Assembly: GCA_000435615.1 (NCBI GenBank)
Contig: FR881982.1
Location: forward strand, 1-5,628
Direction: 5' to 3'
Origin: Firmicutes bacterium CAG:238
GTDB lineage: Bacteria; Bacillota; Clostridia; Peptostreptococcales; Anaerovoracaceae
Length of the DNA stretch: 5,628 nucleotides
The translations under genes were made by a program, and so were the position numbers. The notes beneath the pieces were generated by a model. That model worked only from the letters and a program-made list of their open reading frames with translations. It had not been told where the DNA came from and ran no database searches. How positions within the stretch are numbered: the stretch's first letter is position 1; each line of letters begins with the position of its first letter. This document shows positions 1 to 5,628 of the stretch, piece by piece.

Positions 1-27
1 CAGGGGCAGCACTTCGCGCTGCCCCTG
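1..27. repeat. perfect inverted repeat (10-bp stem, 7-base loop) inside the response regulator gene
   Basis: Arms 1-10 and 18-27 (CAGGGGCAGC and its exact complement) flank a 7-base loop. It is unusually GC-rich for this gene and codes for the linker just before the expected HTH domain. There is no following T-tract on the visible side, so it is not a classical terminator. It touches the window edge and could be longer. Confidence 0.8.
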
Positions 28-1224
28 CGCCGTGCCGGCGGACGCCGGCACGGACGGGCTTTTTGCAAAGCCGCGGCTGCGAAGGATGCCGTCGTCGCTC
101 AAGGCAACCATGCGTTCAAGCAGGTTTTTCAGTTCACGGATATTTCCGGGATAATCATATTGATATAAGAAATCCAAAGTCAGAGGCTCAATATCGAGAA
201 TCTTCTTTTTTTGTTCTTTTTCAATTTTGCGGATAAAAAATTCAATCATGTCCGGCAGGTCTTCCTTACGCCTGCGAAGAGGCGGAACGGTGACCGTCAT
301 GGTGTTGATGCGGTATAAAAGGTCTTCGCGGAACAGTCCGCGCGTGATTTCCTCCTCAAGGTCTTTGTTGGTCGCGGAAATCAGTCGAATGTCAAGAGCA
401 ATCGGCTTGTTGCTGCCGACCCTTTCAATCGTTCGGTTTTCAAGGACGCGAAGAAGTTTTCCCTGCAAGCTCAGCGGAATGTCTCCGATTTCATCGAGGA
501 AAAGCGTGCCGTGGTCGGCAGCTTCAAACCTGCCAATCCGCTTTTCGTTTGCGCCTGTAAAAGCACCTTTTTCGTGCCCGAAAAGCTCGGATTCCAAAGT
601 ACCTTCACCGAAAACCTGACAGTTTACCGGGATAAAATGCCGGGCCTTTCGGGAACTCAGATCATGGATATACTTTGCGGCAACTTCTTTGCCGACGCCG
701 GATTCGCCCAGAAGCAGAACGTTGATGTCGGAGTCCGCAATCTGGCGGCAGGTTTCGAGAAGATCCCGATAAGCAGGACTTTTGCTCTTTAAGAAAATAT
801 CGCTGTCCGGGCTGTTTTGCTCGGTCAGGATTTTGTTCTCTTTTTCAAGCATTTTTATTTTCGCGAGCCTGTCCACATCCGCCAAAAGAGCCTCCGGCTC
901 ACTGTTTTTGATGGAGTAGCCGCAAGCCCCGTATTTCATCGCCTCGACTGCGCTTTCGATAGAGCCGAAGGCAGTGATTATCATAATGTCAATGTCCTCA
1001 TACTCGGACTTCACCGCTTTTACAAGCTCAAGCCCGTCCATATCGGGCATTTTCAAATCCGTCATAATCAGATTGATTTCGTTGCTTTCGAGGAGATTGA
1101 GAGCCTCACACGCGCTCGAAGCCGTAATCACATCATAACCGTTTCGCTTCAGCAAATATGAAAAGACTCTCTGATATTCAATTTCGTCATCAACAACCAA
1201 AATTTTGTAATTCTTCTTTTCCAT
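1..1224 (-). CDS. NtrC-family sigma-54-dependent response regulator (3' end beyond window)
   Basis: This cytoplasmic transcription activator is phosphorylated by the adjacent kinase and uses ATP hydrolysis to open sigma-54 RNA polymerase promoters. The 408 visible residues are: a receiver (about 5-120) with acidic pair D12/D13, phospho-acceptor D56 in MTDLKMPD, T84 and K106; a helical linker (120-145); and an AAA+ domain (146-380) with Walker A GESGVGKE (173-180), GAFTGA sigma-54 contact loop (220-225), Walker B LFLDEIGD (241-248), sensor I SATN (283-286), arginine-finger region FREDLLYRIN (298-307) and sensor II PGNIRELKN (359-367). A C-terminal Fis-type HTH is expected but lies off the window. 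The ATG at 1224 starts one base after the kinase stop, with GAGGAG 6-7 bases upstream inside the kinase's last codons, so translation is probably coupled. Oddities are K106 followed by Asn instead of the usual Pro, and GC-rich hairpins in the linker after residue 380. The family call is very secure; the target genes are unknown. Confidence 0.96.
   Translation of the reverse strand, partial: MEKKNYKILVVDDEIEYQRVFSYLLKRNGYDVITASSACEALNLLESNEINLIMTDLKMPDMDGLELVKAVKSEYEDIDIMIITAFGSIESAVEAMKYGACGYSIKNSEPEALLADVDRLAKIKMLEKENKILTEQNSPDSDIFLKSKSPAYRDLLETCRQIADSDINVLLLGESGVGKEVAAKYIHDLSSRKARHFIPVNCQVFGEGTLESELFGHEKGAFTGANEKRIGRFEAADHGTLFLDEIGDIPLSLQGKLLRVLENRTIERVGSNKPIALDIRLISATNKDLEEEITRGLFREDLLYRINTMTVTVPPLRRRKEDLPDMIEFFIRKIEKEQKKKILDIEPLTLDFLYQYDYPGNIRELKNLLERMVALSDDGILRSRGFAKSPSVPASAGTAQGQREVLPL
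30..53. repeat. second perfect inverted repeat (10-bp stem, 4-base loop) inside the response regulator gene
   Basis: Arms 30-39 (CCGTGCCGGC) and 44-53 are exact complements around GGAC. It starts two bases after the first hairpin and is likewise within the reading frame, encoding a low-complexity Ser/Pro/Ala/Gly stretch (SVPASAGTA) of the inter-domain linker. Two back-to-back 10-bp stems by chance in coding DNA are unlikely; an inserted palindromic element, or an mRNA structure within the regulator message, are the candidates. Confidence 0.8.
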
Positions 1225-1225
1225 T

Positions 1226-3217
1226 TCATTTCTCCTCATTTTTTTCATCCGGAAGCAGGACGGTGAATGTCGTGCCTTCGGAAGGCGTGCTTTTTACCGA
1301 AATTTGTCCGCCGGCCTTTTCTACTTCTGTGCTGACGATGTAAAGTCCAAGTCCCGTGCCGGTATCTTTTGTTGTGAAGAATGGATCGAAAACCCTTTCC
1401 AGCTGGTTTTCATCCATACCCGGACCGTTGTCCGAAAATATCATTTGTATCAAATTATTCTCCTCAAGGCGGGTTACGCTGATTTCAATTTTTCCGCTCG
1501 TTTGTCCGCTTTCCGCTATCGCCTCTGCTGCATTGTTGATGAGATTAAAGGCGAGGATTTTAACGGTCTCTTCTCTGGTGCGGATGGAAAAATCCTGTGG
1601 GCAGGACAGTGCAATTTCAATTTTTCCGGCATCGAGCTTTTTTCGTTCAAGGCTTAAAATGCTCTGCAGGAGCGTTTCAAGATTAAAGAATGCGGAAGTG
1701 TCGTTACTCAGCCGCGAAAAGCGGAGAAGATTCTCAATGAGCGAATCAATTCGTCCGACGGAATCCTTGATAACATCCAGCGAATGCTGCGCCATGTCGT
1801 CTGTAGCGTAATCCTGCAAAATATAGGAATAATTTTTTATCAGACCGAGCGGATTTCGGATTTCGTGCGCCAGTCCGGCAGAAAGCTGACCGACCGCAGC
1901 CATTTTGTTTTCCTGACGGAGCTTCCTCTCGGCAAGATTGCTTTCGGTACAGTCCTCAATCCGAATCAGCCGTGTTCCTTTTTCAGGGTTCAGCACACGG
2001 ACGGAAATCGCATACTCCCGATGCCTGTAGGCGTAGTAAGGCGCATTCGGGTCGGCAGAATAGAGCCGGTATAAATCACCCAAAATCTCGACAGAGCCGA
2101 TGCCGCAGCCTAAGAAAGAAGCGCGTTCGTCTCCTAAAAGCCGTTTTCCGAAGGCATTACACTGCGTAATAATGTCATCGCCGCTGATTACCGCGATTAA
2201 AGCATCTATATTGTCGATGATCGTCTGCAGATTCTTCTTTTCAATGCGGAGTTCCAACGTTTTTTTCTCGATTCTGCGGTTGAGAACCGATTCCCAAAAC
2301 ATCAGAAGCTCGACAATCGCAACGCAGACGATGATAATCCACTCGGCCCACCTTACGCTGGCGGAGTTTGTAACCATGCTGGCAGAAGAGCCGAGCCAAA
2401 GTTTTTGCGAACTGTCAAAGGCACCGTCTTTTTTGAGCTGGAGCAAAGTTTTGTTCAGAATATTGTAAAGCTTCGTATTGTATACGCTTACCGCAAGGGC
2501 AACATCTTCGCTGCAAATCTTATCGCCAATGTGACGCAGGGAATTTTCCATGCCGAGCTGCTGTGCGTAATAATTAATTGTAAGCTCTGTCCCGGCAACT
2601 GCGTCAACTTTGCCTTCCGCAAGCATGGTAAGCCCGGTTTTCATACTTGGCACATAGACGAAATTCGTCGTTTGCCCCTTCGGCATCGAGCCTGTCAGCG
2701 CTTTTTCCAAAAACTCATCCTTGAGCACGGCAATTTTTTTCGTATTTAAGTCCCTGATATAATTAATTTTTTTGTTTTCATACAATGTCACGAGAATGTT
2801 ATCGAGCTTATAAACCGGCTGTGTCGAGACATAACTGCTGCTGCCTTTTGCAGCGGAAAAAAGCTCCGTAATATCGATTTGCTCTTCGCGCAGAGCCTGC
2901 GGCTCATCGCCTGCCTCGACCACTTTTTCATAAATCGGTATATTGAGCTCTTGCGATATAATATCAATGTAGTCGATGGTAAGTCCTTCGTTGTCACCTG
3001 TTTGTTCGTTCTTAGAAGTAAAAGGCGCGTTTTCAGCAACAATGCCGTAAGTCAGTGATTTCTTTTCCTTGAGAAACTGCTGCTCTTCACGGGTGAGCGG
3101 CTGCGAGTAAGCCAGATATTCGTTAAAAGAAATGCTATACTTCATTTGAATGATAAGACTGGCACTGACCAAAATCAGCACGACAGCAAACAAAAGCTTG
3201 GCAAAACCCTTCAGCAT
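1226..3217 (-). CDS. membrane sensor histidine kinase with extracellular SBP_bac_3-like domain, PAS-like region and HisKA/HATPase core
   Basis: This is the sensor kinase of the sigma-54 two-component pair. Numbering from the ATG at 3217 (663 aa): TM1 about 5-24 (signal anchor), an extracytoplasmic solute-binding-protein-family-3 (Venus-flytrap) domain about 45-278, TM2 about 292-312, a basic/acidic coiled linker 313-334, a PAS-like region about 332-425, HisKA about 434-498 with phospho-acceptor H451 in AHEIRNPL, and HATPase_c about 548-656 with N-box NLINNAAEA, G1 DNGPGM (596-601), F-box FFTTK (613-617) and G2 GTGLGL (620-625). All catalytic boxes are intact. The open frame extends to a TTG at 3283, but a consensus-like promoter overlaps that extension, and AAGGAGG lies 11 bases before the ATG at 3217, so I start there. 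The ligand is unknown: the SBP region lacks the T-x-E-R type motif usual for alpha-amino-acid binders, showing FSAAKGSSSYVST instead. The function is certain; the ligand and regulon are not. Confidence 0.95.
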   Translation of the reverse strand: MLKGFAKLLFAVVLILVSASLIIQMKYSISFNEYLAYSQPLTREEQQFLKEKKSLTYGIVAENAPFTSKNEQTGDNEGLTIDYIDIISQELNIPIYEKVVEAGDEPQALREEQIDITELFSAAKGSSSYVSTQPVYKLDNILVTLYENKKINYIRDLNTKKIAVLKDEFLEKALTGSMPKGQTTNFVYVPSMKTGLTMLAEGKVDAVAGTELTINYYAQQLGMENSLRHIGDKICSEDVALAVSVYNTKLYNILNKTLLQLKKDGAFDSSQKLWLGSSASMVTNSASVRWAEWIIIVCVAIVELLMFWESVLNRRIEKKTLELRIEKKNLQTIIDNIDALIAVISGDDIITQCNAFGKRLLGDERASFLGCGIGSVEILGDLYRLYSADPNAPYYAYRHREYAISVRVLNPEKGTRLIRIEDCTESNLAERKLRQENKMAAVGQLSAGLAHEIRNPLGLIKNYSYILQDYATDDMAQHSLDVIKDSVGRIDSLIENLLRFSRLSNDTSAFFNLETLLQSILSLERKKLDAGKIEIALSCPQDFSIRTREETVKILAFNLINNAAEAIAESGQTSGKIEISVTRLEENNLIQMIFSDNGPGMDENQLERVFDPFFTTKDTGTGLGLYIVSTEVEKAGGQISVKSTPSEGTTFTVLLPDEKNEEK
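1231..1237 (-). promoter_or_regulatory. ribosome binding site of the response regulator
   Basis: GAGGAGA on the minus strand lies in the last sense codons of the kinase, six bases before the regulator ATG at 1224. It fixes that start and implies that both proteins are translated from one mRNA, with ribosomes finishing the kinase able to restart on the regulator. Confidence 0.8.
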
Positions 3218-3228
3218 GACAGCATTTT

Positions 3229-3235
3229 CCTCCTT
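3229..3235 (-). promoter_or_regulatory. ribosome binding site deciding the kinase start
   Basis: AAGGAGG on the minus strand is a full anti-SD match 11 bases upstream of the ATG at 3217. Another ATG at 3225 is out of frame, only three bases from the SD, and stops after four codons. The SD therefore supports 3217, where the protein begins with a short Lys-containing stretch directly before TM1. Confidence 0.75.
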
Positions 3236-3262
3236 ATCCTTCTTATACTTCGTCAATAGGTT

Positions 3263-3291
3263 ATTATATCGTTTTCGACGCAAAAAGACAA
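3263..3291 (-). promoter_or_regulatory. sigma-A/sigma-70-type promoter of the kinase-regulator operon
   Basis: On the minus strand there is a -35 TTGTCT (3291-3286), a spacer of exactly 17 bases and a perfect -10 TATAAT (3268-3263). Transcription would start near 3256 and leave a leader of about 40 bases carrying the AAGGAGG. The -10 lies inside the longer TTG-initiated reading frame, which argues that this extension is not translated. No operator palindrome is evident around it. Confidence 0.78.
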
Positions 3292-3347
3292 GAGAAGGCG
3301 TGGATAGTGTAAGAATTTAAGATGGTTCAATTAGGAGGCATTAAGGG
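3292..3347. other. short gap between the ATPase stop and the kinase promoter; no terminator seen
   Basis: Between the ATPase stop and the kinase -35 box I see no stable stem followed by a T-run on the minus strand. The only symmetry is a four-base-pair GCAT/ATGC stem around 3337-3354, too weak to matter. Transcripts of the ATPase may therefore run into the two-component operon unless another mechanism ends them. Confidence 0.4.
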
Positions 3348-4622
3348 CTATGCACCTAAACAGCCAATCGGCACGACAAAGACACCGTCTTTTCGCGTAT
3401 AGCTTAGTTCCCCGCCTGTTAAGATCATTTTGAAAGCGGGAGCTTTCAGATTTTTTTCTGTTAAGAGTGCTTCCAGCTTGCAAAGATTCGCGGCTCCTTT
3501 ATCAATTTCTGCGGACCCGAGTTTTACTTCTATCAGACCGAATCTTCCATCCTCTAAAATGATTACGATGTCTGCTTCCAGACCATATCGATCGTGGTAG
3601 TAATAGATTTTGCCATAGAGATTGCTGCTATACACACGCAAATCGCGAACACAAAGATTTTCAAATAAAAATCCAAATGTATTAAAATCATCAACAAAAT
3701 TATCCGGCGTTATACCAAGAGACAACGCTGCAATGGATGGATCGATCAATTCGCGTTTTGGAACAGAGCGTATCGCGGTTTTTGAACGGAGGGAAGGACT
3801 CCACGCAGGGACATCTTCAATTAAATAAGTGTTTTGCAAGGCAGCAATATAATCATAAAACTGTGAGTCGGAAATGCTGATGTCGTTCTTCGTCACATCC
3901 TGATAAATCGTTTTCATTTCTGCAAGTGTGGAGACATTCCTTGCGTAAGACCTTACAATCGCTTTAGCTACATCAACATTTTTCGCATATTTTTTTAATG
4001 ATAAATCATCACTTTCGTAAATCAAGTCGAGATAGCTGCGGAGCTTAAGGGCGCATTTTCGATACTCCAGACCAATGTTATCCGGCCAGCCGCCTCGGCA
4101 CAAACAATAGGCCAAGTCCCGGATCGTCAATTTAGATTTCTGCCCGTCCACTTGTTGTGTTTGATTAAAGAGCGCTTCAAGCGAAATACTTCCTTCCGAA
4201 TCTTGCGATTCCTGTAAACTCATAGGATACATAAAAAGAGTACCGATTCTGCCGGCTCCACTGTGCAGACAGGAGTTTTCCGGCGGAACGCGTGAACCTG
4301 TCAAAATATATTGCCCCGGTTTGCGTTTTTCATCAACGTCAGTACGAACTGCGTCCCAAATTCCGGGTGCAACTTGCCATTCATCAATGAGGCGCGGCGG
4401 TGCTCCTTCTAATATCAAGGAAATATTTGTATCTGCGGCGAGAAGATAATCTTTCGACTTTTTTGAATCTTGCATTTTGATTACGCTTTTTGCGACTTGT
4501 TCACAAGTTGTTGTTTTACCGCACCATTTTGGGCCTCGAATAAGAACAGCGCCAAATGTTTCCAGATAAAAAGATAACTGCTCATCCACAGTTCTTTTCA
4601 GATATGTCTTATTCTTTTCCAT
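3348..4622 (-). CDS. stand-alone ATPase, AAA_14 plus DUF4143 type
   Basis: This 424-aa protein has the layout of the abundant bacterial AAA_14/DUF4143 ATPases, whose cellular role is not established. Visible features: Walker A GPKWCGKTTT (30-39), Walker B-like RLIDEWQ with D80/E81, a sensor ILTGSR (106-111), the GGWP motif (177-180) typical of the family, a helical mid-region, and a C-terminal part with E321 (LFENL), D351 (LEADIVI) and E365-x-K367 (IEVKLG). The last three match the PD-(D/E)XK nuclease fold signature often seen in DUF4143; whether it cuts DNA is unknown. No signal peptide or membrane segment is seen. The start is the ATG at 4622, nine bases after AGGAGG; the GTG at 4640 would place the SD inside the gene. 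There is no partner gene of the opposite kind, such as an antitoxin. The gene is visibly AT-richer than the kinase and mutY, which suggests an accessory origin. No clear terminator follows it, so read-through into the kinase is possible. Confidence 0.9.
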   Translation of the reverse strand: MEKNKTYLKRTVDEQLSFYLETFGAVLIRGPKWCGKTTTCEQVAKSVIKMQDSKKSKDYLLAADTNISLILEGAPPRLIDEWQVAPGIWDAVRTDVDEKRKPGQYILTGSRVPPENSCLHSGAGRIGTLFMYPMSLQESQDSEGSISLEALFNQTQQVDGQKSKLTIRDLAYCLCRGGWPDNIGLEYRKCALKLRSYLDLIYESDDLSLKKYAKNVDVAKAIVRSYARNVSTLAEMKTIYQDVTKNDISISDSQFYDYIAALQNTYLIEDVPAWSPSLRSKTAIRSVPKRELIDPSIAALSLGITPDNFVDDFNTFGFLFENLCVRDLRVYSSNLYGKIYYYHDRYGLEADIVIILEDGRFGLIEVKLGSAEIDKGAANLCKLEALLTEKNLKAPAFKMILTGGELSYTRKDGVFVVPIGCLGA

Positions 4623-4631
4623 GTTGTTTAT

Positions 4632-4637
4632 CCTCCT
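4632..4637 (-). promoter_or_regulatory. ribosome binding site deciding the ATPase start
   Basis: AGGAGG on the minus strand is nine bases before the ATG at 4622. The longer frame opens with GTG at 4640, which directly abuts this SD and has no SD of its own, so the six extra N-terminal residues are probably not made. Confidence 0.78.
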
Positions 4638-4658
4638 CACATAGGGGTGTTTAAGAAT

Positions 4659-4687
4659 AGTTTACCCTTATCTTTTTAAAAATGCAA
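4659..4687 (-). promoter_or_regulatory. putative promoter of the ATPase gene, overlapping a tandem repeat unit
   Basis: On the minus strand there is a -35-like TTGCAT (4687-4682), a 17-base spacer and a -10-like TAAACT (4664-4659), which would start transcription about 30 bases before the ATG at 4622. Both hexamers match the consensus only moderately, so this is a reasonable but unproven promoter. The -35 lies inside the first 23-bp repeat unit, so a protein bound to the repeats would be well placed to control it. Confidence 0.45.
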
Positions 4688-4769
4688 TAGACTTGTGATA
4701 TTTTCTGCGATAGATTTGCGGGATTTTCTGCAATAGATTTGTGCTGTTTTCTGCAATAGATTTGTGCTA
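4678..4769. repeat. four 23-bp direct tandem repeats, no spacers
   Basis: The units are 4678-4700, 4701-4723, 4724-4746 and 4747-4769. Units 3 and 4 differ only in the last base; unit 2 has a few substitutions; unit 1 has a diverged left flank. The shared core on the plus strand is TGCAATAGATTTGTG (cores at 4683, 4706, 4729 and 4752). The units abut without unique spacers, so this is not a CRISPR array, and the region is non-coding. The array lies upstream of the ATPase and in the divergent region with mutY; unit 1 contains the putative ATPase -35. Possible roles are iteron-like binding sites for a regulator (perhaps the ATPase or a relative), or a variable-number repeat that tunes transcription. 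The repeats are certain; the function is unknown. Confidence 0.93.
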
Positions 4770-4822
4770 TTTCCTTTTCTTTAAAAACTCCACAACTATT
4801 TTACACTATCGTGCAAGAACAC

Positions 4823-4852
4823 TTGACTTTCGCCACAAAAAAGCGGTATGAT
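4823..4852 (+). promoter_or_regulatory. sigma-A/sigma-70-type promoter of mutY
   Basis: -35 TTGACT (4823-4828), an 18-base spacer and -10 TATGAT (4847-4852), each hexamer five of six to consensus. Transcription would begin near 4859, about 35 bases before the mutY ATG. It lies 53 bases past the end of the 23-bp repeats, which are therefore upstream of both divergent promoters. Confidence 0.72.
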
Positions 4853-4893
4853 GGTTTAGAATAATTGTGCAGTTTAAATCCAAGAGAAATAAA

Positions 4894-5628
4894 ATGAAGA
4901 AAATCGACAAGACATTTACGGAAGCAGTTACAAGCTGGTTTCGTGAAAATAAACGCCAGCTCCCGTGGAGGGAGGACAGACAGCCTTATCATATCTGGGT
5001 TTCGGAAATTATGCTCCAGCAGACGCGCGTGTGCGCCGTGCGGGAATATTACCGCAGATGGATGGAAGCGCTGCCGACGGTCCGGGATTTGGCAGAAACG
5101 GACGAGGAAAGCCTTTTAAAGCTCTGGCAGGGCCTTGGCTACTATAACCGCGTGCGGAATATGCAAAAAGCAGCGAAACAAATCCTAAAGGCACATAACG
5201 GCGAGTTCCCGAGAACTTATACGGATATTTTAACCTTGCCCGGAATCGGGGAATACACGGCGGGTGCGATTGCTTCAAACTGCTTCGATGAGCCAATTCC
5301 CGCGGTGGACGGGAATGTGCTGCGCGTTTTGAGCCGCCTGACAGAAGATGAGTCTGACATTACGAAGCAAAGCACCAAGAAAAAATACGCAGAAATGCTG
5401 CGTGAGATTTATCCGGAGCAGAACTGCGGCGACTTCACGCAGGGGCTGATGGAAATCGGCGCAATTGTCTGCGTGCCGAATGGAGTACCGAAATGCGATG
5501 TCTGCCCGGTGCGGGCTTACTGCGGTGCCCGCGAGCACGGTACGATGCGTAGTTATCCAGTCAAAGCAAAGAAAAAAGAAAGAAAAATCATAGAAATGAC
5601 CGTTTTCCTTTTGGAATGTGAGGGCGGA
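4894..5628 (+). CDS. mutY: MutY, A/G-specific adenine DNA glycosylase (3' end beyond window)
   Basis: This base-excision repair enzyme removes adenine mispaired with 8-oxoguanine or G. The 245 visible residues cover the whole catalytic core: E38 in VSEIMLQQT (the general acid position of the family), the helix-hairpin-helix LPGIGEYTAGAI (115-126, Y121 in the intercalating region), and catalytic D139 in PAVDGNVLR. The [4Fe-4S] ligands are C193, C201, C204 and C210. Here the first spacing is C-x7-C, one residue longer than the C-x6-C of E. coli MutY. After a basic linker (222-231) the NUDIX-like C-terminal domain begins (IIEMTVFLLECEG) and is cut by the window edge. The start is ATG 4894, with only a weak SD (AAGAGA, six to seven bases upstream) but a good promoter ahead. 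The gene is read away from the ATPase, with its own transcription unit; a housekeeping gene without visible link to the neighbours. Confidence 0.97.
   Translation, partial: MKKIDKTFTEAVTSWFRENKRQLPWREDRQPYHIWVSEIMLQQTRVCAVREYYRRWMEALPTVRDLAETDEESLLKLWQGLGYYNRVRNMQKAAKQILKAHNGEFPRTYTDILTLPGIGEYTAGAIASNCFDEPIPAVDGNVLRVLSRLTEDESDITKQSTKKKYAEMLREIYPEQNCGDFTQGLMEIGAIVCVPNGVPKCDVCPVRAYCGAREHGTMRSYPVKAKKKERKIIEMTVFLLECEGG

Noticed and set aside
1..27. Hairpin at the left edge as an intrinsic terminator ending the regulator gene
   Set aside because: The regulator reading frame runs through it without a stop and no T-run is seen; its HTH domain is still missing, so the gene should continue.
227..2749. 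Plus-strand open frames opposite the kinase and regulator
   Set aside because: They are shadows: the minus-strand frames carry complete domain motifs, whereas these have basic or low-complexity compositions with no recognisable domain and no consistent ribosome binding sites.
3168..3190. TGGCAC near 3168 as a sigma-54 -24 element
   Set aside because: No TTGC follows at the required spacing and it lies in the kinase coding region; no other -24/-12 pair was seen in the window.
3211..3225. Four-codon upstream ORF (ATG CTG TCA TGC TGA) overlapping the kinase start
   Set aside because: Its ATG is only three bases from the AAGGAGG, too close for normal initiation, while the in-frame ATG at 3217 is better spaced and gives a full kinase.
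3337..3354. Terminator after the ATPase gene
   Set aside because: Only a four-base-pair stem with a long loop and no T-tract on the minus strand.
4678..4769. Possible CRISPR array
   Set aside because: The units abut directly with no unique spacers, are only 23 bases long, and there is no cas gene in the window.
4801..5538. Minus-strand open frames opposite mutY and its leader
   Set aside because: They overlap the secure mutY reading frame and promoter, show no recognisable domain, and are explained as antisense frames of a gene with high third-position GC.

Overview
The window looks like a chromosomal segment of a Gram-positive-type anaerobe, most likely a Bacillota/Clostridia-like organism. 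This is an inference from strong AGGAGG-type ribosome binding sites, consensus sigma-A style promoters, mixed base composition and the protein flavour; there is no rRNA or other marker to fix the taxon. It holds four genes, two of them cut by the window edges, and no tRNA, rRNA, insertion sequence or CRISPR array.

Left half (1-3217, minus strand): a two-component system read right to left. A membrane histidine kinase of 663 aa, with an extracytoplasmic solute-binding (SBP_bac_3-like) sensor, a PAS-like region and HisKA/HATPase domains, is followed after a single base by an NtrC-type, sigma-54-dependent response regulator. The regulator has a receiver and a complete AAA+ core with an intact GAFTGA loop, and runs off the left edge before its DNA-binding domain. 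A consensus-like promoter (TTGTCT-17-TATAAT) sits just upstream of the kinase. It overlaps the 5' end of the longest open frame, which places the true start at 3217 rather than 3283. The left edge carries two adjacent perfect GC-rich hairpins inside the regulator's inter-domain linker.

Middle (3348-4622, minus strand): a stand-alone ATPase of the AAA_14 plus DUF4143 type, with a Walker A/B core and a C-terminal PD-(D/E)XK-like signature. By eye it is AT-richer than its neighbours, and it may be an accessory gene.

Between the ATPase and mutY (4623-4893) is a divergent control region. It contains two promoters and a run of four 23-bp direct tandem repeats (4678-4769) with no spacers. The unit nearest the ATPase supplies that gene's putative -35 box. 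This is the least explained part of the window.

Right end (4894 to edge, plus strand): the start of mutY, the adenine DNA glycosylase, with both catalytic acidic residues and the four iron-sulfur cysteines present; the C-terminal 8-oxoG-recognition domain is cut off.

The kinase and regulator clearly work together: a periplasmic or extracellular ligand is sensed, His to Asp phosphotransfer follows, and a sigma-54 promoter is opened. Their target genes are not in the window. Nothing links the ATPase or mutY functionally to that system beyond proximity.
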